Of a DNA stretch of 64,000 nucleotides, positions 44,824 through 56,312 are shown in pieces. The translations under genes were made by a program, and so were the position numbers. Origin of the DNA: Limnomonas spitsbergensis (taxonomy: Eukaryota > Chlorophyta > Chlorophyceae > Chlamydomonadales); contig JAYJMM010000073.1 of NCBI GenBank assembly GCA_037349105.1, forward strand, positions 62,001 to 126,000, written 5' to 3'. Within the stretch, counting starts at the first letter, position 1. Every line of letters starts with the position of its first letter. A model generated the notes under the pieces. The model searched no databases. It was not told the origin of the DNA and saw nothing but the letters and a program-made list of their open reading frames with translations.

Positions 44824-45588
44824 CATAATGAGCATGAACCGGCCATTGGGTGGCCTTGGGGATGCTGGGCCACCCCAAACATATGAAATCTCATTGTTTA
44901 GGCATCCGTTTCTAGTGCCACCATCCCGCAGATTTCATAGGCAGGGTCGTGGGAGAAAGCGGGGAGGAGGGGGGGGCATGAGTGGTACGCCATCAGAGGG
45001 GTCTCTTGTTCGTATACTGCAGCAATTCACATCTCGCATGCGAGGGAGGCCGTGGGAAGCGGTTGACCTGGGTGCTGGCAGTGGGGCATTTCTGGCTGCC
45101 TGCATTGCTCATGGGGCTGCCTTGGCTGTGGGAGTAGAGTTGAAGAATGAAGGCCATTCAGAGGTATTTTCCAGATTCCAGGGTGTTCTATCTGCTCACC
45201 ACATTTTCCCCGCTCGCACATCCGTCAGTTACGGCATCAATCTGAGTGACTGTGCAACGTTGCCCACTCTCCAAGTTGTTGGTGACGGGGGCACTCCCGC
45301 ATTAAAGAAGGCCGTCTTTTGCTTCTGCGATGGATTCACAGATAGAGGTTGACCGCGCACACATTTTTGGCATAGTGGGGAATGATCCCATGGTGCAGGT
45401 GTTCATTTGCAGCCCTGGCAAGTCCTCAGGGGATGTCTTCATGACGGCGGGACCCATCTGCAGTGCTTTGAATAATGCCTCATCCAGCACTATGTTTGTG
45501 CTTGAGGAGGCATTCACTATCAGCATGTTTGGTAGCCATGCTCAAAAGACACTGCTTGTTTTTGCCCGCAAGGTGGCCACTATTTGAG
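44824..45588 (+). CDS. SAM-dependent methyltransferase-like protein (DOT1-like?), one frame break
   Basis: An exon starts after a cttgcag acceptor near 44820. The frame gives a Gly/Arg-rich basic stretch and then AVDLGAGSGAFLAACIAHG (about 45061-45117) followed by GVELK, the class-I methyltransferase SAM-binding motif and acidic strand end. Downstream are YGINLSDCATLPTLQ and AVFCFCDGFTD. At about 45345 the frame must shift by one to continue as HIFGIVGNDPMVQVFICSPG and ASSSTMFVLEEAF, ending at TGA (45586-45588). DNA adenine/cytosine or DOT1-type enzymes share this layout. No substrate can be named. The break may be decay or an assembly error. Confidence 0.5.
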
Positions 45589-46540
45589 GAGCTTGCTACG
45601 AAACATGCGTATGCTGAATTACTGGCACTGCCCTTGGCAGGGGGCTTTGTTTAACCAGGCTGCGTCCCCTCTTTGCTTGTGACATCAGGCCTACCATGTA
45701 CATGATGCCTACGCGAGCGTTGTTCTCTTCTGCCCCCATGGCTTTATTTGGTTAACATTGTTCTTTAGGATAGCAAATGGCTTCGCACAATTTTTATTAT
45801 GTTCACGTAGTATGTGGGACAATCATTAATTGGGATCAAGTATGCTTATGGCATCAACCGTCCGAAATGTTGAAGCATCTAGCGCAAGGACATACATGTG
45901 AACCGCCTACCGGTAAAATGCATGCTGCCTTCCGGTAAAATCTGGATTCCATTCCAGGTATATTGGCATATTTAATAATCAATGACTTCGTGATGGCCCT
46001 ACTCAAACATAAAAGCTGCCGCTGGCGCACTATTATAAATAAAGATGAAGGGCATCACGTATTTAACTGGATGGTCATGCCTTGTAAGGAACTCGGCCTC
46101 ATTGGCAATTCACCTCGAGGCAATCTGGTAGATTTTGCAGGCACTTGTCAAAGTGCTGGAAATGAAATGGTAGGTTCTGCATTCTTTGGTAAGAGGCTAG
46201 ACAAAAATGGCAGGTTTTGAAAAAATTGGTAGGGGACTGGGCAAGAAATGGTAGGTGCAAGCCAATTCTGGTAGGTCAGGAAATTACAGCCAAAACTTTT
46301 GGTAGGTTAGCCAAAATCGGTAAAAAAACCTACCAGTTTTGACCCCACCTACCTACCAAAACAGGGGGTTTGAGTAGTAGTGATCAGACTCGAAACCTAG
46401 ACCGGCATGCGGCTGGAACACATGCAACATGCCTCTGGAGTCAGCTCGCCAGACCCTCCCAGGACCCATTGGCTCATGTCATTTTTAGTCGGCGACATGC
46501 CAAAGTACTGCCCTTATTGGGTAGTGTCACCGTCCGTCAA
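45589..46540. other. Spacer with degenerate ggtaggt repeats
   Basis: No exon is supported. From 46160 to 46365 an aatggtaggt-like phrase recurs irregularly, ending with its complement cctaccaaaac. Confidence 0.45.
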
Positions 46541-46870
46541 GCTGACTGCCAGCGCATGAATGATATCTCCTCACTACCACCAGTGATCTGCATGGATCCA
46601 AGCCAGCAGTCCAGCCACTGCACCCTTTGCATGCCGTCCCCGGGTCACATGGGGGATGGAAGCTGACTGCCAGCGCATGAATGATATCTCCTCACTACCA
46701 CCAGTGATCTGCATGGATCCAAGCCAGCAGTCCAGCCAATGCACCCTTTGCATGTCGTCCCCGGGTCACATGGGGGATGGAAGCTGACTGCCAGCGCATG
46801 AATGATATCCCTTCACTACCACCAGTGATCTGCATGGATCCAAGCCAGCAGTCCAGCCAATGCACCCTTC
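46541..46870. repeat. 121-bp tandem repeat, three copies (last partial)
   Basis: The phrases gctgactgccagcgcatgaa, ccaccagtgatctgcatgga and gtccccgggtcacatggggg recur at 121-bp spacing. The copies are almost identical. Confidence 0.9.
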
Positions 46871-47099
46871 GAAACATGCCTGGTACAAGTTGAAGTGTGA
46901 TCTCTCCATTGTTTAGGGAGGAAGATGGGCAAATTCGTAAATTACCGCCGAGTGGGGCGGTTGCACTTGGCCACAATGGGCTTGATGAACTTTCGTTCGG
47001 AAAGTTCCACAAGCCCTAGACTCAACCCTTAACCCATAGACCTTAATCACACGTGCATTTAGCTTTCTTTCATATTATGCTTTTACCCCCATGCTAAAC

Positions 47100-47840
47100 A
47101 GGTGAACACACCACAAGACGGCGTGGGGGGCGTTACTAGGGTAAAACGGCTTTTTACTAGGGTGAAAATGTCCGATACTAGGTAAACGCGTTTACCATGG
47201 TAAACGTCGTTTACCCTGGTAAGGGTAAGAGTACCCTGGTAAAGGCAATGTTACCATGGTGGTACCCTGGTAACGATACCCCGGTACTTGTGTCCGTTAC
47301 TACGGTAACAATACCATGGTTGTACCATGGTAGTGGTGTCCGTTACTATGGTAACCGTACCCGGGTACAAATGTCCGATACTAGGTAACAGTACCCTGGT
47401 ATACCCTGGTATGCCGTGTCCGATACTATGGTAACCGTACCCTGTTCGTACCATGGTAGTTGTGTCCGATACTATGGTAACCGTACCCTGTTCGTACCAT
47501 GGTAGTTGTGTCCGTAAATATGGTAACCGTACCATGGTACAAATGTCCGATACTAGGTAACAGTACCATGTGACACCCTGGTATACCCTGTCCGATACTA
47601 TGGTAACAAAACCCTGGTATACCGTGTCCGATACTAGGTAGCAGTACCCTGTCCGATACTATGGTTACATTACCCTGTTATACCCTGTCCGTTACTATGG
47701 TACCACTACCATCTTATACCTTGGTATTTTGTGCCTGATACTGTGGTGCCAGTACCCTGCTGTTTTGTGTCCGTTACTATGGAGCCACTACCCTGCTATT
47801 TCGTTTCGTTACTATGGTATCAATGTCCTGCTATTGGTTG
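47100..47840. repeat. Palindromic satellite built on TACCATGGTA
   Basis: The region is a mosaic of gtaccatggta, taccctggta and gtccgatactatggtaac modules, with exact neighbouring copies near 47425-47505. The 10-bp palindrome TACCATGGTA and its one-base variants occur many times on both strands. Confidence 0.85.
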
Positions 47841-48200
47841 TTGCTTGCCCCAGCTTGGATTCCACACAGCATGGGTGTCTCCAATTACATGCACACCCAA
47901 CATTATATAATACAATAATTGGCAGATGTGTCTAACAGATCAAAGATGGGATCGAGGTATGAAGTTCACTGATGAAAACCTAGAAATCTGTCCCACAACA
48001 AACAAGCCAAAGTGCCATATGGCAATCCACATGCATGAGGCAAACATCAAGTTGCCTGTGACAGATATCTCTGAAATTATGCTGTGTATATCTAAGATGT
48101 GTCAAGTTTGGCAGGTGGGGAAATAAACTCATCCATCCCCTGCCTTCATACCGAGCATAATATTTGCACCACAATGTCAACTGCCCACCACATGAGCAGA

Positions 48201-49490
48201 TCATAATATGTAAAGCGCTGTCAATTGCCTCCTTTGTAAGCATATATATGCACGGCAAAAATGCTCAATTGCACAAAATATGAACATGTCATCTTTGATA
48301 GCTGCGAGAGGAGAGGCAACTACTTCGGCAGCCATCTTGGCCACCTTTGCTGCCTTGGAAGCGACAAACTGCAGCCACTCAGCATAATCTGTGCACACCG
48401 CAACCAGGTGCATGACTCCTGCCGGTGTGAGGAAGTCGGTCAGCAGCACCACATCGTATCCACCGCCAGGACATTTCTGAAAATCAACGCTGCAGCTCTT
48501 TACCTTCACCATGATGGTTACCAGATGCTCACATCCCATGAGTGTCGTTGATGCGGCAGAACCCTGAAGAGCAGAGAGGAAGGTGTGTAGACCAAAGGGG
48601 TCATCCTTCATCCACTCCTCCTTCAGCACGCTCCTCGGCAGACTCTCGTCACCATAAGCCTTAACGGCGGCGATCACTTTCGGCATGCAGCGCCTCGGAG
48701 ATGGTTTGCTCCATCTCCGAGGCCTGCGCCGCCTTCAATGCTGCGTTGAGGCTCCCAGATGCTGAGCTCGGGGTTTTGGGGGATTGCCCTAAATATGTCA
48801 AGGGAAGAGAGAGACATAGCAAGAGATTTTAAACTGTCATGTCGTGACGCCATTTGTGAGATCACATACAGCCATAGACATAAATGCGTAGTAGAAAGGA
48901 CATTCATAAGATATAAATCAAAAGGCAGGCAAGAAATGTATTAGGACGCACCCTTGGATTTTTTTGGCTTTTTGTCGAGTTCGTTGAGCCGTCTTCCTCA
49001 GATGCGGAAGAGTCTGCTAGGAGGCGTGGAAGGGATTGGTGAAAATTGAAGCTCTCATCTCAATACTATTATGAAATTGATGTAACTTCTTGAAACAACT
49101 TTGAGGCTCACCCTTGCTCTTCGGCTGCTGAGTCGATTTGCGCATATTGTGGATGCGGTCCTTAGCCCTCTGATCGATCTCGGTCCTTGCATCCTGAAAT
49201 GCAGTCCTGACTTTGATGTCTGGGAATCGCTCTGCCAGCCTGCAAACACAAATGGGCAATGGTTACGTGCTTCGAACAATTGAAGCCAATGCGGCAATTT
49301 CAGAGAGACCGCACCTGTCCCTCATTGTGGCGTACAAGGGGGAAACCTGAACCGTTCGCCACTGCTGATCAGGGAACATCTCGGAAAGACCCCTGTTGAG
49401 AATGTTCCTGGCTGAAATCTCAGAAGTGTCTGAGGTGTCCAGGTGCCTGAAGAAAGTCTCGCATGGGTCAACGACCACTACCTGGCCTTC
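48201..49490 (-). CDS. Minus-strand multi-exon gene of unknown function
   Basis: Reading leftward, exon 49310-49480 gives VVVDPCETFFRHLDTSDTSE through SPLYATMRDR and joins in phase to an exon at about 49109-49240 (LAERFPDIKVRTAFQDARTE, then IDQRAKDRIHNMRKS). A Ser/Asp-rich exon follows at about 48950-49012. A helical exon (about 48690-48785, ALKAAQASEMEQTISEALH) and the frame KVIAAVKAYGDESLPRSVLK (from about 48683) come next but differ by one base in frame. The final stop is not certain. No known domain was recognised, but the Lys/Glu/Ser composition and splice signals are coding-like. Confidence 0.4.
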
Positions 49491-49680
49491 AGGAAAGAAA
49501 GAAAATGTGGATGTGAAAAATTAAAGCGATGGATGGGATGCTAGACAAAAGGGGTAGATTACTGCTGGTGCAGACCAGCAGATTCGACAAGTACCGTAAG
49601 TAAACTGGGAGGCGGAAAAAACGTCAGCGTAAGACCGAGAGTTTGACTTCAAAGAGCAGACGTCGATTTCACATTATGAG

Positions 49681-50068
49681 TTAGAGCGCAATCTCATTGG
49701 CTTTCACAAGCGCTTGCTGGTGCTTCTGCATCGCGGCCTGGAGCGAGGTCCACGATAGTTTCTAGCGAGAAACCATCATCGTCCATAATGGTCCTCATAT
49801 GGCAACTGCGTTCTGCATAATCCTTGAACTGCAGGGGGCACGGCCTGATGAGGGCCAGCGTCCCTACAAAGAAAGAGGACATCTCGGCCCCCCGGCGGGG
49901 TACCTCATGTTCAATTGGAGGCTTCTCGGTGATATCGTCTAGCATTGTGGACAATAGGAATGATACGACGGGAAAGGGAATGCAGGACATGATGGAACTG
50001 GGCGAGGTCGACGAGGATATGAAATCGTGAAATACGGCTGGGGGGCCGATATAGATGTGGAATTCCAC
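49681..50068 (-). CDS. Minus-strand unknown gene, 3' exons
   Basis: One frame spans 49694-50068 and contains LALIRPCPLQFKDYAERSCH and MRTIMDDDGFSLETIVDLAP. An alternative end uses a tttctcgctag acceptor and reads TSLQAAMQKHQQALVKANEI to a TAA at 49681. The ATG at 50068 falls within the 28-bp palindrome at 50049-50076. Function is unknown. Confidence 0.3.
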
Positions 50069-50076
50069 ATCTATAT
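50049..50076. repeat. Perfect 28-bp palindrome
   Basis: A perfect inverted repeat centred on GAATTC with arms atatagatgtggaa. The core GTGGAATTCCAC reappears at 63532-63543 in a larger inverted repeat. Confidence 0.95.
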
Positions 50077-50339
50077 GGCACGATGTACGGTGAGAGGTCT
50101 AGGGCTCACAGTTTCCAGCGTTCATTGCAATGTCCTGTACATTGGAACGGCAGTCCATGCGTCGAAAACCTGAACAGTTTTGTAGGAAGTCATTCATAAG
50201 GGCATGAGTTGAAGGATGAGGGATCGATTCCTTCCGAGACTCGCTTCGGTGCGAATTACTTCACCCCACACCCCGTTGAGGAGTCTGGTGAGGAAAGGAC
50301 TGCAGCATACTGAGACAGGGTATTGATGTGGCAGTCCTG

Positions 50340-50565
50340 CACCCCGCAGAAGGACGATAGTGGGATCAGCTACATGACCCTGGTGGGATCAGCTACATGA
50401 CCATAGTGGGATCAGCTGCAGGACCATAGTGGGATCAGCTGCAGGACCAGTGGGATCAGATGCATGACCATAGTGTGATCAGCTGCAGGACCATAGTGGG
50501 ATTAGCTACGGGACCATACTGGGATCAGCTGCATGACCATAGTGGGATCAGCCGCATGACCATCG
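50340..50565. repeat. 23-bp tandem repeat
   Basis: About ten imperfect copies of gggatcagctgcatgaccat plus agt. A related phrase occurs near 60373-60405. Confidence 0.9.
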
Positions 50566-50589
50566 ATCTCAATTTGGAACCTGCCATGA

Positions 50590-51130
50590 AAACTGGGTTG
50601 GAAGATGGCGCCTTAGGCCCACCTTGGCTGCCACTGGCAGCCAAGGTGGGCCTAAGGCGCCATCTTGCATGCGGTGAACGCGGTGCAGCGCGGCAGCCAA
50701 GGGCGCCTCTCTACCCTCCATGGCCCTCTTCAGGCCGCCGCTTTCGTGCTGAATGATGCCCAACAACTTGAATTCTTGGACACGCTTCAACACGGCACGG
50801 CCAGGACCATACACGCACACATGGGCTGGCTGTCGGCGCTGCGCTGCTAAGCGGCTGCCAAACTCCATTATCTCTGTCTTGCTGACATTGACCTGAAGCT
50901 GTTAATGTGCCGCATACTCATGCATGGCATCAAGCATGCGTTGCAGCCCTGCTGGGGTGCGGGCTAGCAGGAAGAGGTCGTCCGCATACAGCAGGCAGCG
51001 CACCTGTCGCCCTGCCTGCATCTCAATGTGAAGGTTATTCATCCCCTTTCCTGGTGTGCCAGCTTTTGAGTGTTCTAAATATTGTGTGAGGTTATCAAAC
51101 CCCCTCCTCAGTACCATTCCTTTCTTCATT
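50590..51130 (-). pseudogene. Reverse-transcriptase fragment of a LINE
   Basis: The minus strand encodes RCLLYADDLFLLARTPAGLQ followed by a helical stretch, then VNVSKTEIMEFGSRL and VQEFKLLGIIQHESGG. This is the YADD active-site region and the following N-x-x-KTE segment of non-LTR reverse transcriptases. A TAA interrupts the frame between HEYAAH and the VNVSKTE segment. The rest of the element is missing. The fragment ends in the hairpin at 50602-50666. Confidence 0.7.
50602..50666. repeat. Perfect hairpin, 32-bp arms with 1-nt spacer
   Basis: Arm 50602-50633 (aagatggcgccttaggccca...) is the exact reverse complement of 50635-50666, with only a C between them. Confidence 0.97.
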
Positions 51131-51857
51131 TTTTAATAAGGTCTGTCACTCTACGTGTATGTTTATTACAAACCCTTAGTGAGTAGAGTCGAGTTCGCAG
51201 TCGCTCGTGTTAAAGAGGTTATTCACCCCCCTCTTCAAGTGTACCATGTCTGCTTGAATTATGTAACAAGTTCAACCTGGCTCAGGGTGCTCTCTTAATA
51301 CCTAAGTTCGCGGATGCTACTGATAGGTTATTCTCCCCGGTGACACACGATTGCAAAATCCCACCCCAACCAGCCCTTAGCTTGCACAAAACGTGGAAGT
51401 ATCAGCACCGCCCTGTGACTCATCATGACCAAACGATCAGAGGTCGGACAGTCAGTCTACGCGTTGGTTTGCTGTAATTTGTTAGGGAGTGGAGTCCGCA
51501 GTCGCTTGTGAGGTTATTCTCCCTTCATGGATTACCAACCTTGTCTGAAGTTCCAGCTAATATCTTGATTCGCGTTTGCAACCCAGGAAACTTGCTCATA
51601 CTATTTCAGAACAAAGCTGGAAATCCCAAGGAATAATAATGAATGTCCGGTGATGAATCTGCTACACCATAGTGTTTCAGTCTAAGAGGAGAAAGCTCCA
51701 ATTTCGCAGGTCTTTGGGACAAAAAACCAGGGGATAACTATGACTGTCCGGCGGTGAATTAGCTGCACCAGAGTATTTCAGCACCGGAGTGTTTCAGCCA
51801 GAGAATAATACTCCCACCTTGCAGGTATTTGGGAGGAAAAGCCAGAGAATAATAATA
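51131..51857. repeat. Spacer with two short repeat families
   Basis: The phrase gaggttattc followed by a C-run occurs at about 51216, 51330 and 51507. From 51600 to 51855 a unit of about 110 bp with gaataataatgaatgtccgg, ccatagtgtttcag and gcaggtctttggga is repeated about 2.5 times. Confidence 0.55.
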
Positions 51858-53985
51858 CTAAGACTGCATAATCCTGAAGAGGTCATGTTTCACATCTACC
51901 ATGGCTATTCTGCTGCGTGCATCCCCATTGAGGCACTTCATGAGCAAATCTGCTAGCTCTTCCTTTAAGCGTGAGTCCCAATCAATGGGCCACTGCATCT
52001 TCTTTACCACAGACGAAATGGATTCCTTCCTCACAGGGAACCCCACCTGCCCACAGAGGTAGGCATGGCTAGCTACCTTTAGAGACCCAATGACGAGGTC
52101 TGAACGGCCGTCACTTGGTCGTACCAGAGACACACCCATGGCCAGGCCAAAGCTGTACACATCTGTGGCATAGGAGTTTGTCCACGTCTGTGGTCCTTGG
52201 ACTTTTTTATTTGCCATCCCAGGGTCCATGTACGAGGGGCAGGGAGGTTGCGCACAAGGTTTGAAGTCAAACAATGCACACAAACCTGCATCCCCGACTT
52301 TGCCTAGGAATTAATCGTCCTCAAGTTGGTGGAGCAACATGTTGTCAGGCTTGATGTCACGATGCAGAATGCGGTTTGCATGCAGGTGCGCCACACCTGC
52401 CAAACATCATTGGGGGTAGGACATATTAGTGCACACATTGTTCAACCTACAGCTGGGCCTGGTCAGGGGGGGTGAACCAGGCCAGGGAGTAGACCAGGTC
52501 AGAGGGTGGATCAAGCCAGGAGTCTGAACCAGATCTGGGGGTGGACCAAGCTAGCACCCTATGGTTCTAAATTCTGATTCACCCACCCGGTCCCTCCAAG
52601 CTTAAGGCATGTTGCACCTGGTCCCTCCAGCCGTAGGGCTGAATTTACCTGGATTTACCCTAAAGCATACTGTAATATCTGAAGGCAGGGTTTGCGCTCT
52701 CTCACCGGAAGCTACGCCATGAAGAGCAAATACCAGCTGTTTGATGGAGATACGATAGGGCTCCAGCTAGTACTTCCTGAATGAACCGCGGTTGCAAAGC
52801 TCATACACCAAAGCTGTCACATGACTGTTTGACCTTGCTTTGATGGTGTGAGATGACCTGGAACAAGATAACACAGTAATAAATGCATTGATAAACCATG
52901 ATAAACTCTGCAAAAAAACGTGCACAATACCAGGGATGTAAAAAACTTACGGTAGTGCGGCTTCCTTGAGGTGGCAAATACCCAGCAGTAGGACAACGTT
53001 TGCATGAAGCTCTTATAAGGTTCCCCAAATCATCTCTTGCTGCAAACCGTATGAAACATCGCGCGGGATCTTGACAGCAACATATGTACCATGCAAGGTG
53101 ACCCGGTACACAGCACCAAAGGTGCCGGACCCGAGCAGCTGCCCAGTACACAGCGCTGCCTACATGGCTGCGGCATCGTATACAGTCATGGAGCGCGACT
53201 GATGGGGAGGGGGCAATACCTCCTGGCTGGTGATGCTGTTGCTGCTGGATGGTACTGTTGGCTGGTGCTCAAGCGGCTGGTGCTGGCCTGTCCTGTGAAT
53301 TTCGCAGTTCAGCAAGGCATCCAGCACCGCCCCTTGCACGAGGTCACACAGCTGTTTTTGGCCCAGTGTTGTTGGTGCTGCTGGCCATGCGGGCGCTGCT
53401 CCCTCTGCAAGAGTTGCTGCTGGCGGTGCCAGGGCCGGTGCAAGGGCCCTGCCTTGAAAGCCGCTTGCAGCAGACTGAACAGCTCTGAGCTCTGACGCAT
53501 GCCAACCCAGGACAGTGAGCCTTGCTCCTCAAGTGCTTACCTCCACAAGGGCAGAGAATACTGTTTTCACAGATTTCCCTAGCAGGCTGCTCAGTTGCTG
53601 TGTTGACACCAGTCGCTCCTCATTGAACGCTTGCTGCATCTGTTCAAGAGCCTTCTCTTGAGAGCTGGGAAGCTGGGTCAAATCATCCACAACTAGCGTT
53701 TGATAGTAGCCGTGGACAAATCGCGCGTTGATCAAGACAAAATTAACCTGCACACCAGTACACATAAGAAGAATGCATGGGGCAACCAATAATGAATCTG
53801 GCGGAAGCTTTGTCCGCCCCCCTGTGTCTTTCCTTACATTTCTGCCAAATTTCTCTTTCGTTGCACGAAGTAGGACTACTTGGTCGTTCCTGCTGACGCC
53901 GACTGTCCAAGCCAGATGACGGGCATACTCAGGCAAGGGGCTCTTCATAAGTTCTTTGAAGCGAATAATATCCATATGATGTGAA
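51858..53985 (-). pseudogene. Protein kinase gene with three in-frame stops
   Basis: Five exons read right to left: 53838-53975, 53541-53747, 52951-53138, 52706-52824 and 51858-52396. A boundary at about 53138 is less sure; the others join in phase. The N-terminal part is helical and unrecognised. The kinase has LLGSGTFGAVYRVTLHG, YVAVKIPRD (lysine), ALVYELCNRGSF, ILHRDIKPDN (catalytic Asp), KVGDAGL (Ala in place of Phe in DFG) and YATDVYSFGLAMG. In-frame stops occur at GTL-TAA-ELHANVV, FRKY-TAG-LEPYRIS and LEDD-TAA-FLGKVGD. Gln fits all three places. No frameshift was needed. It is most likely a pseudogene, with recoding as a weaker alternative. Confidence 0.7.
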
Positions 53986-53987
53986 CT

Positions 53988-53992
53988 GTTAA
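53988..53992. repeat. Target-site duplication GTTAA, 5' copy
   Basis: The 5 bp directly before the 5' LTR; the same 5 bp follow the 3' LTR at 60004-60008. Confidence 0.9.
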
Positions 53993-54417
53993 TGTAGTGG
54001 TCTTGGACCCCCCAGTCCAGTTAACTCAGTACATGTCTCCTAGTATCCAGTACACGAACACAACCGTTGTCACACTGCGTAGCTAACAGTGTGAGAGCAG
54101 TTGCGTGTCGTTAAGATCTCTAACAACCTTCGGTTGTACGACATGAACCTTCCAGCCTTTAGAGCCTTATCCGGGCTTGCCATCTGCCGAGCGCCTACAT
54201 AAGTGCGCCCCGCTAGTAAACCGAGAGTCTCTCGACAGAGATAAGTTCATTCTACCAAGCTCAATACTTGGCTCCCACTTGCAAACCCTTCAGCCAACGC
54301 CCCAGTCCCGGAGTCGACATAGCTCCCACGCACCACGTGCGCCTCCCTAGTCTTCCAGCCCAGCCTCTAGCCTAGTATCAGTAGTCTTTGTCCCCTCCCG
54401 GGCAGTAGATCACTTCA
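53993..54417 (+). repeat. 5' LTR
   Basis: 425 bp, beginning TGTAGTGG and ending ACTTCA. No difference from the 3' LTR was seen on reading. A tacataag box near 54197 may be the TATA element. Confidence 0.97.
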
Positions 54418-54440
54418 GTGGTTTCACGAGCCAAGGTCTC
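54418..54440 (+). promoter_or_regulatory. Candidate primer-binding site
   Basis: TGGTTTCACGAGCC starts 1 nt after the LTR. The TGG start fits pairing with a tRNA CCA end. The matching tRNA was not identified. Confidence 0.5.
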
Positions 54441-54943
54441 TTTACCGTAGTGTCGAGCCACCCGAATGGAAACCATCGGACACAACCAGTATCCCCGAGT
54501 TTCCTCGCGTGTCCAGTCTTCGAGTATCCTCCGGCATCCTCTCGAGGATCAAGTCCTTGACTCTCCCAGACCTTCAATTTTGCACTCCAATCTCTCAACA
54601 GCAAACTTGAGATACATAGATATCAAAGAGTCGCTGCAGATTGAAAGGAATTGTGAATTGTTGGAATCTCCCAGTCCCAGCCATTGATCCACCGAGCATT
54701 TTTTTCGCGCCAAGCCTAGCCACAAACTCAGTCCCAGTCATCAGTCATGATGTACCACGTCAAAATTTGTTCGACGCGATTACGCGCGGGCCACCCTGTC
54801 ATACGTGTCAAGCTTCTGTCTAGTCAAGCCAAGCTATGGTCACTCATTTCCAATCTCGCAACCCGGCTCTCAGAGTTCCGTTGAGTTAAGCCACCCCAGC
54901 ACCTAGCGCATGTCGCGGACAAGCACCTTGGGTTCAGCATCAG

Positions 54944-55145
54944 CCTGTCGACGCCTACAGGCTACGGCGCGAAGCTCCCCCCCCCCATGCTGTCGTACCG
55001 CAACCTGTCGACGCCTACAGGCTACTGCGCGAAGCTCCCCCCCCCCATGCTGTCGTACCGCATCCTGTCGACGCCTACAGGCTACTGCGCGAAGCTCCCC
55101 CCCCTGGTCGTACAACAACCTGTCAACGCCTACAGGCGACATATC
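54944..55145. repeat. 61-bp tandem repeat inside the retrotransposon
   Basis: About 3.5 copies of cctgtcgacgcctacaggct followed by a C-run and catgctgtcgtaccgc. The repeat sits where gag would be expected. The Arg/Ser-rich open frame over it is an effect of repetition. Confidence 0.9.
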
Positions 55146-56312
55146 GACAAGCTCCCCTCCCCTTCTAGCCATTTCCAGCCGCTTACTAAGCGTTGCCTTC
55201 GCAATTCTCATGACGCTGTTTCCATGTCTTCCAGTGGGGTCGCTATCGTTGTCACCCCGACGGATCAAGTTGTTGCCGTCGCAATTCCAGTCCAGGCCGA
55301 TATCATTGCAGCCCAACCGCTGCTGCTCCTGCCCAAGCCAAGCGTATAATGGGCGATATACTGCCATCTCTCTCGCGTATCTGCAGCTCAAGTCACTCAC
55401 ATGTCCAGTCGCTGACTACCTAGCTCCTCTGCAAATCGAGATACTACCAGACCCAGTCAATCAGAGCTATGCAAGCAAATCTACCAAAATGTATCGTATC
55501 CTTGCTGACACGTTATGTAACGTGGCGGAACAGTTCGAGATCGAGTCCAGATTCCAGCCGAGTCGCACCCAGGCCCGAGTCCAGCCCAGACATTTTTTAA
55601 TTTCGCGAGTACGAATATTTGCCCACCCCAAGCTGTCGCTACAGCCCCAGGCATTGGTTCCTCCAATCTCAGCTCTCCCTGCTGTCCATACTAGTTCCAG
55701 CTCAAGAGAACAAATATCGCGGCCCCTGCCTTGTCTAAACATGCATGGGCTCTTCTAGTTCCTTCAGATTTACGCGACACAGCAAAATGCCGAGCTTTTC
55801 AGATGACCCAGCCGCTGTCCGTGATGGAAGTGGACTTCCCCTAGTCCAGCCCCTAGTCCCTAGCATCAATCTATGACGGCCAGCACATGGTCAAAGTCTC
55901 CTAGTCTATTTCATACTGGATCTAGCTCTAGTTCCTGATTTCCCAAGAAAATGGGACTCCCCGTTCGTATTTCGCGATTCAAGCCGGTGGCCACCGCTTC
56001 CGATCAAGTTGTCCCTGTAGCCAGGGCAGTGACTTTAAAATTATGCTCGGCCGGGCTGCTTTTGAAATCATTGCCCACGTCCTGTCCATATTCTTGTCGA
56101 TGCATCTTGTGGCTAACATACAATCTTGACTCGATGAGGCTTCCATCACCCAATGGGGATGGAGTCGTGTAAACCTAGTGCGTCTACCGTGGCACTCGCG
56201 GTGCAACAGCCCGTGTAGTGAAGACCACCGCCCCTATGCCCACGGTTACTGATTTTCAGAACTCCGCGGAAGACGAACGCCCCCGCCAGATGAAATCCCA
56301 GCTGACCTCGCC

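Noticed and set aside
49055..49297. Overlapping minus-strand 80-codon ORF in another frame
   Set aside because: The adjacent frame (RLAERFPDIKVRT...) joins its upstream exon in phase; this one is its shadow.
51858..53985. Genome-wide reassignment of UAA/UAG to glutamine
   Set aside because: LINE ORF2 (more than 1,240 codons, dozens of Gln) and the Gln-rich exon 36408-37475 use only CAA/CAG, and several ORFs end plausibly at TAG or TAA. The standard code fits better.
54910..55758. 282-codon ORF as a gag protein
   Set aside because: The first third is a translated 61-bp tandem repeat. I see no capsid-like helices and no CCHC knuckle; the open frame is compositional.
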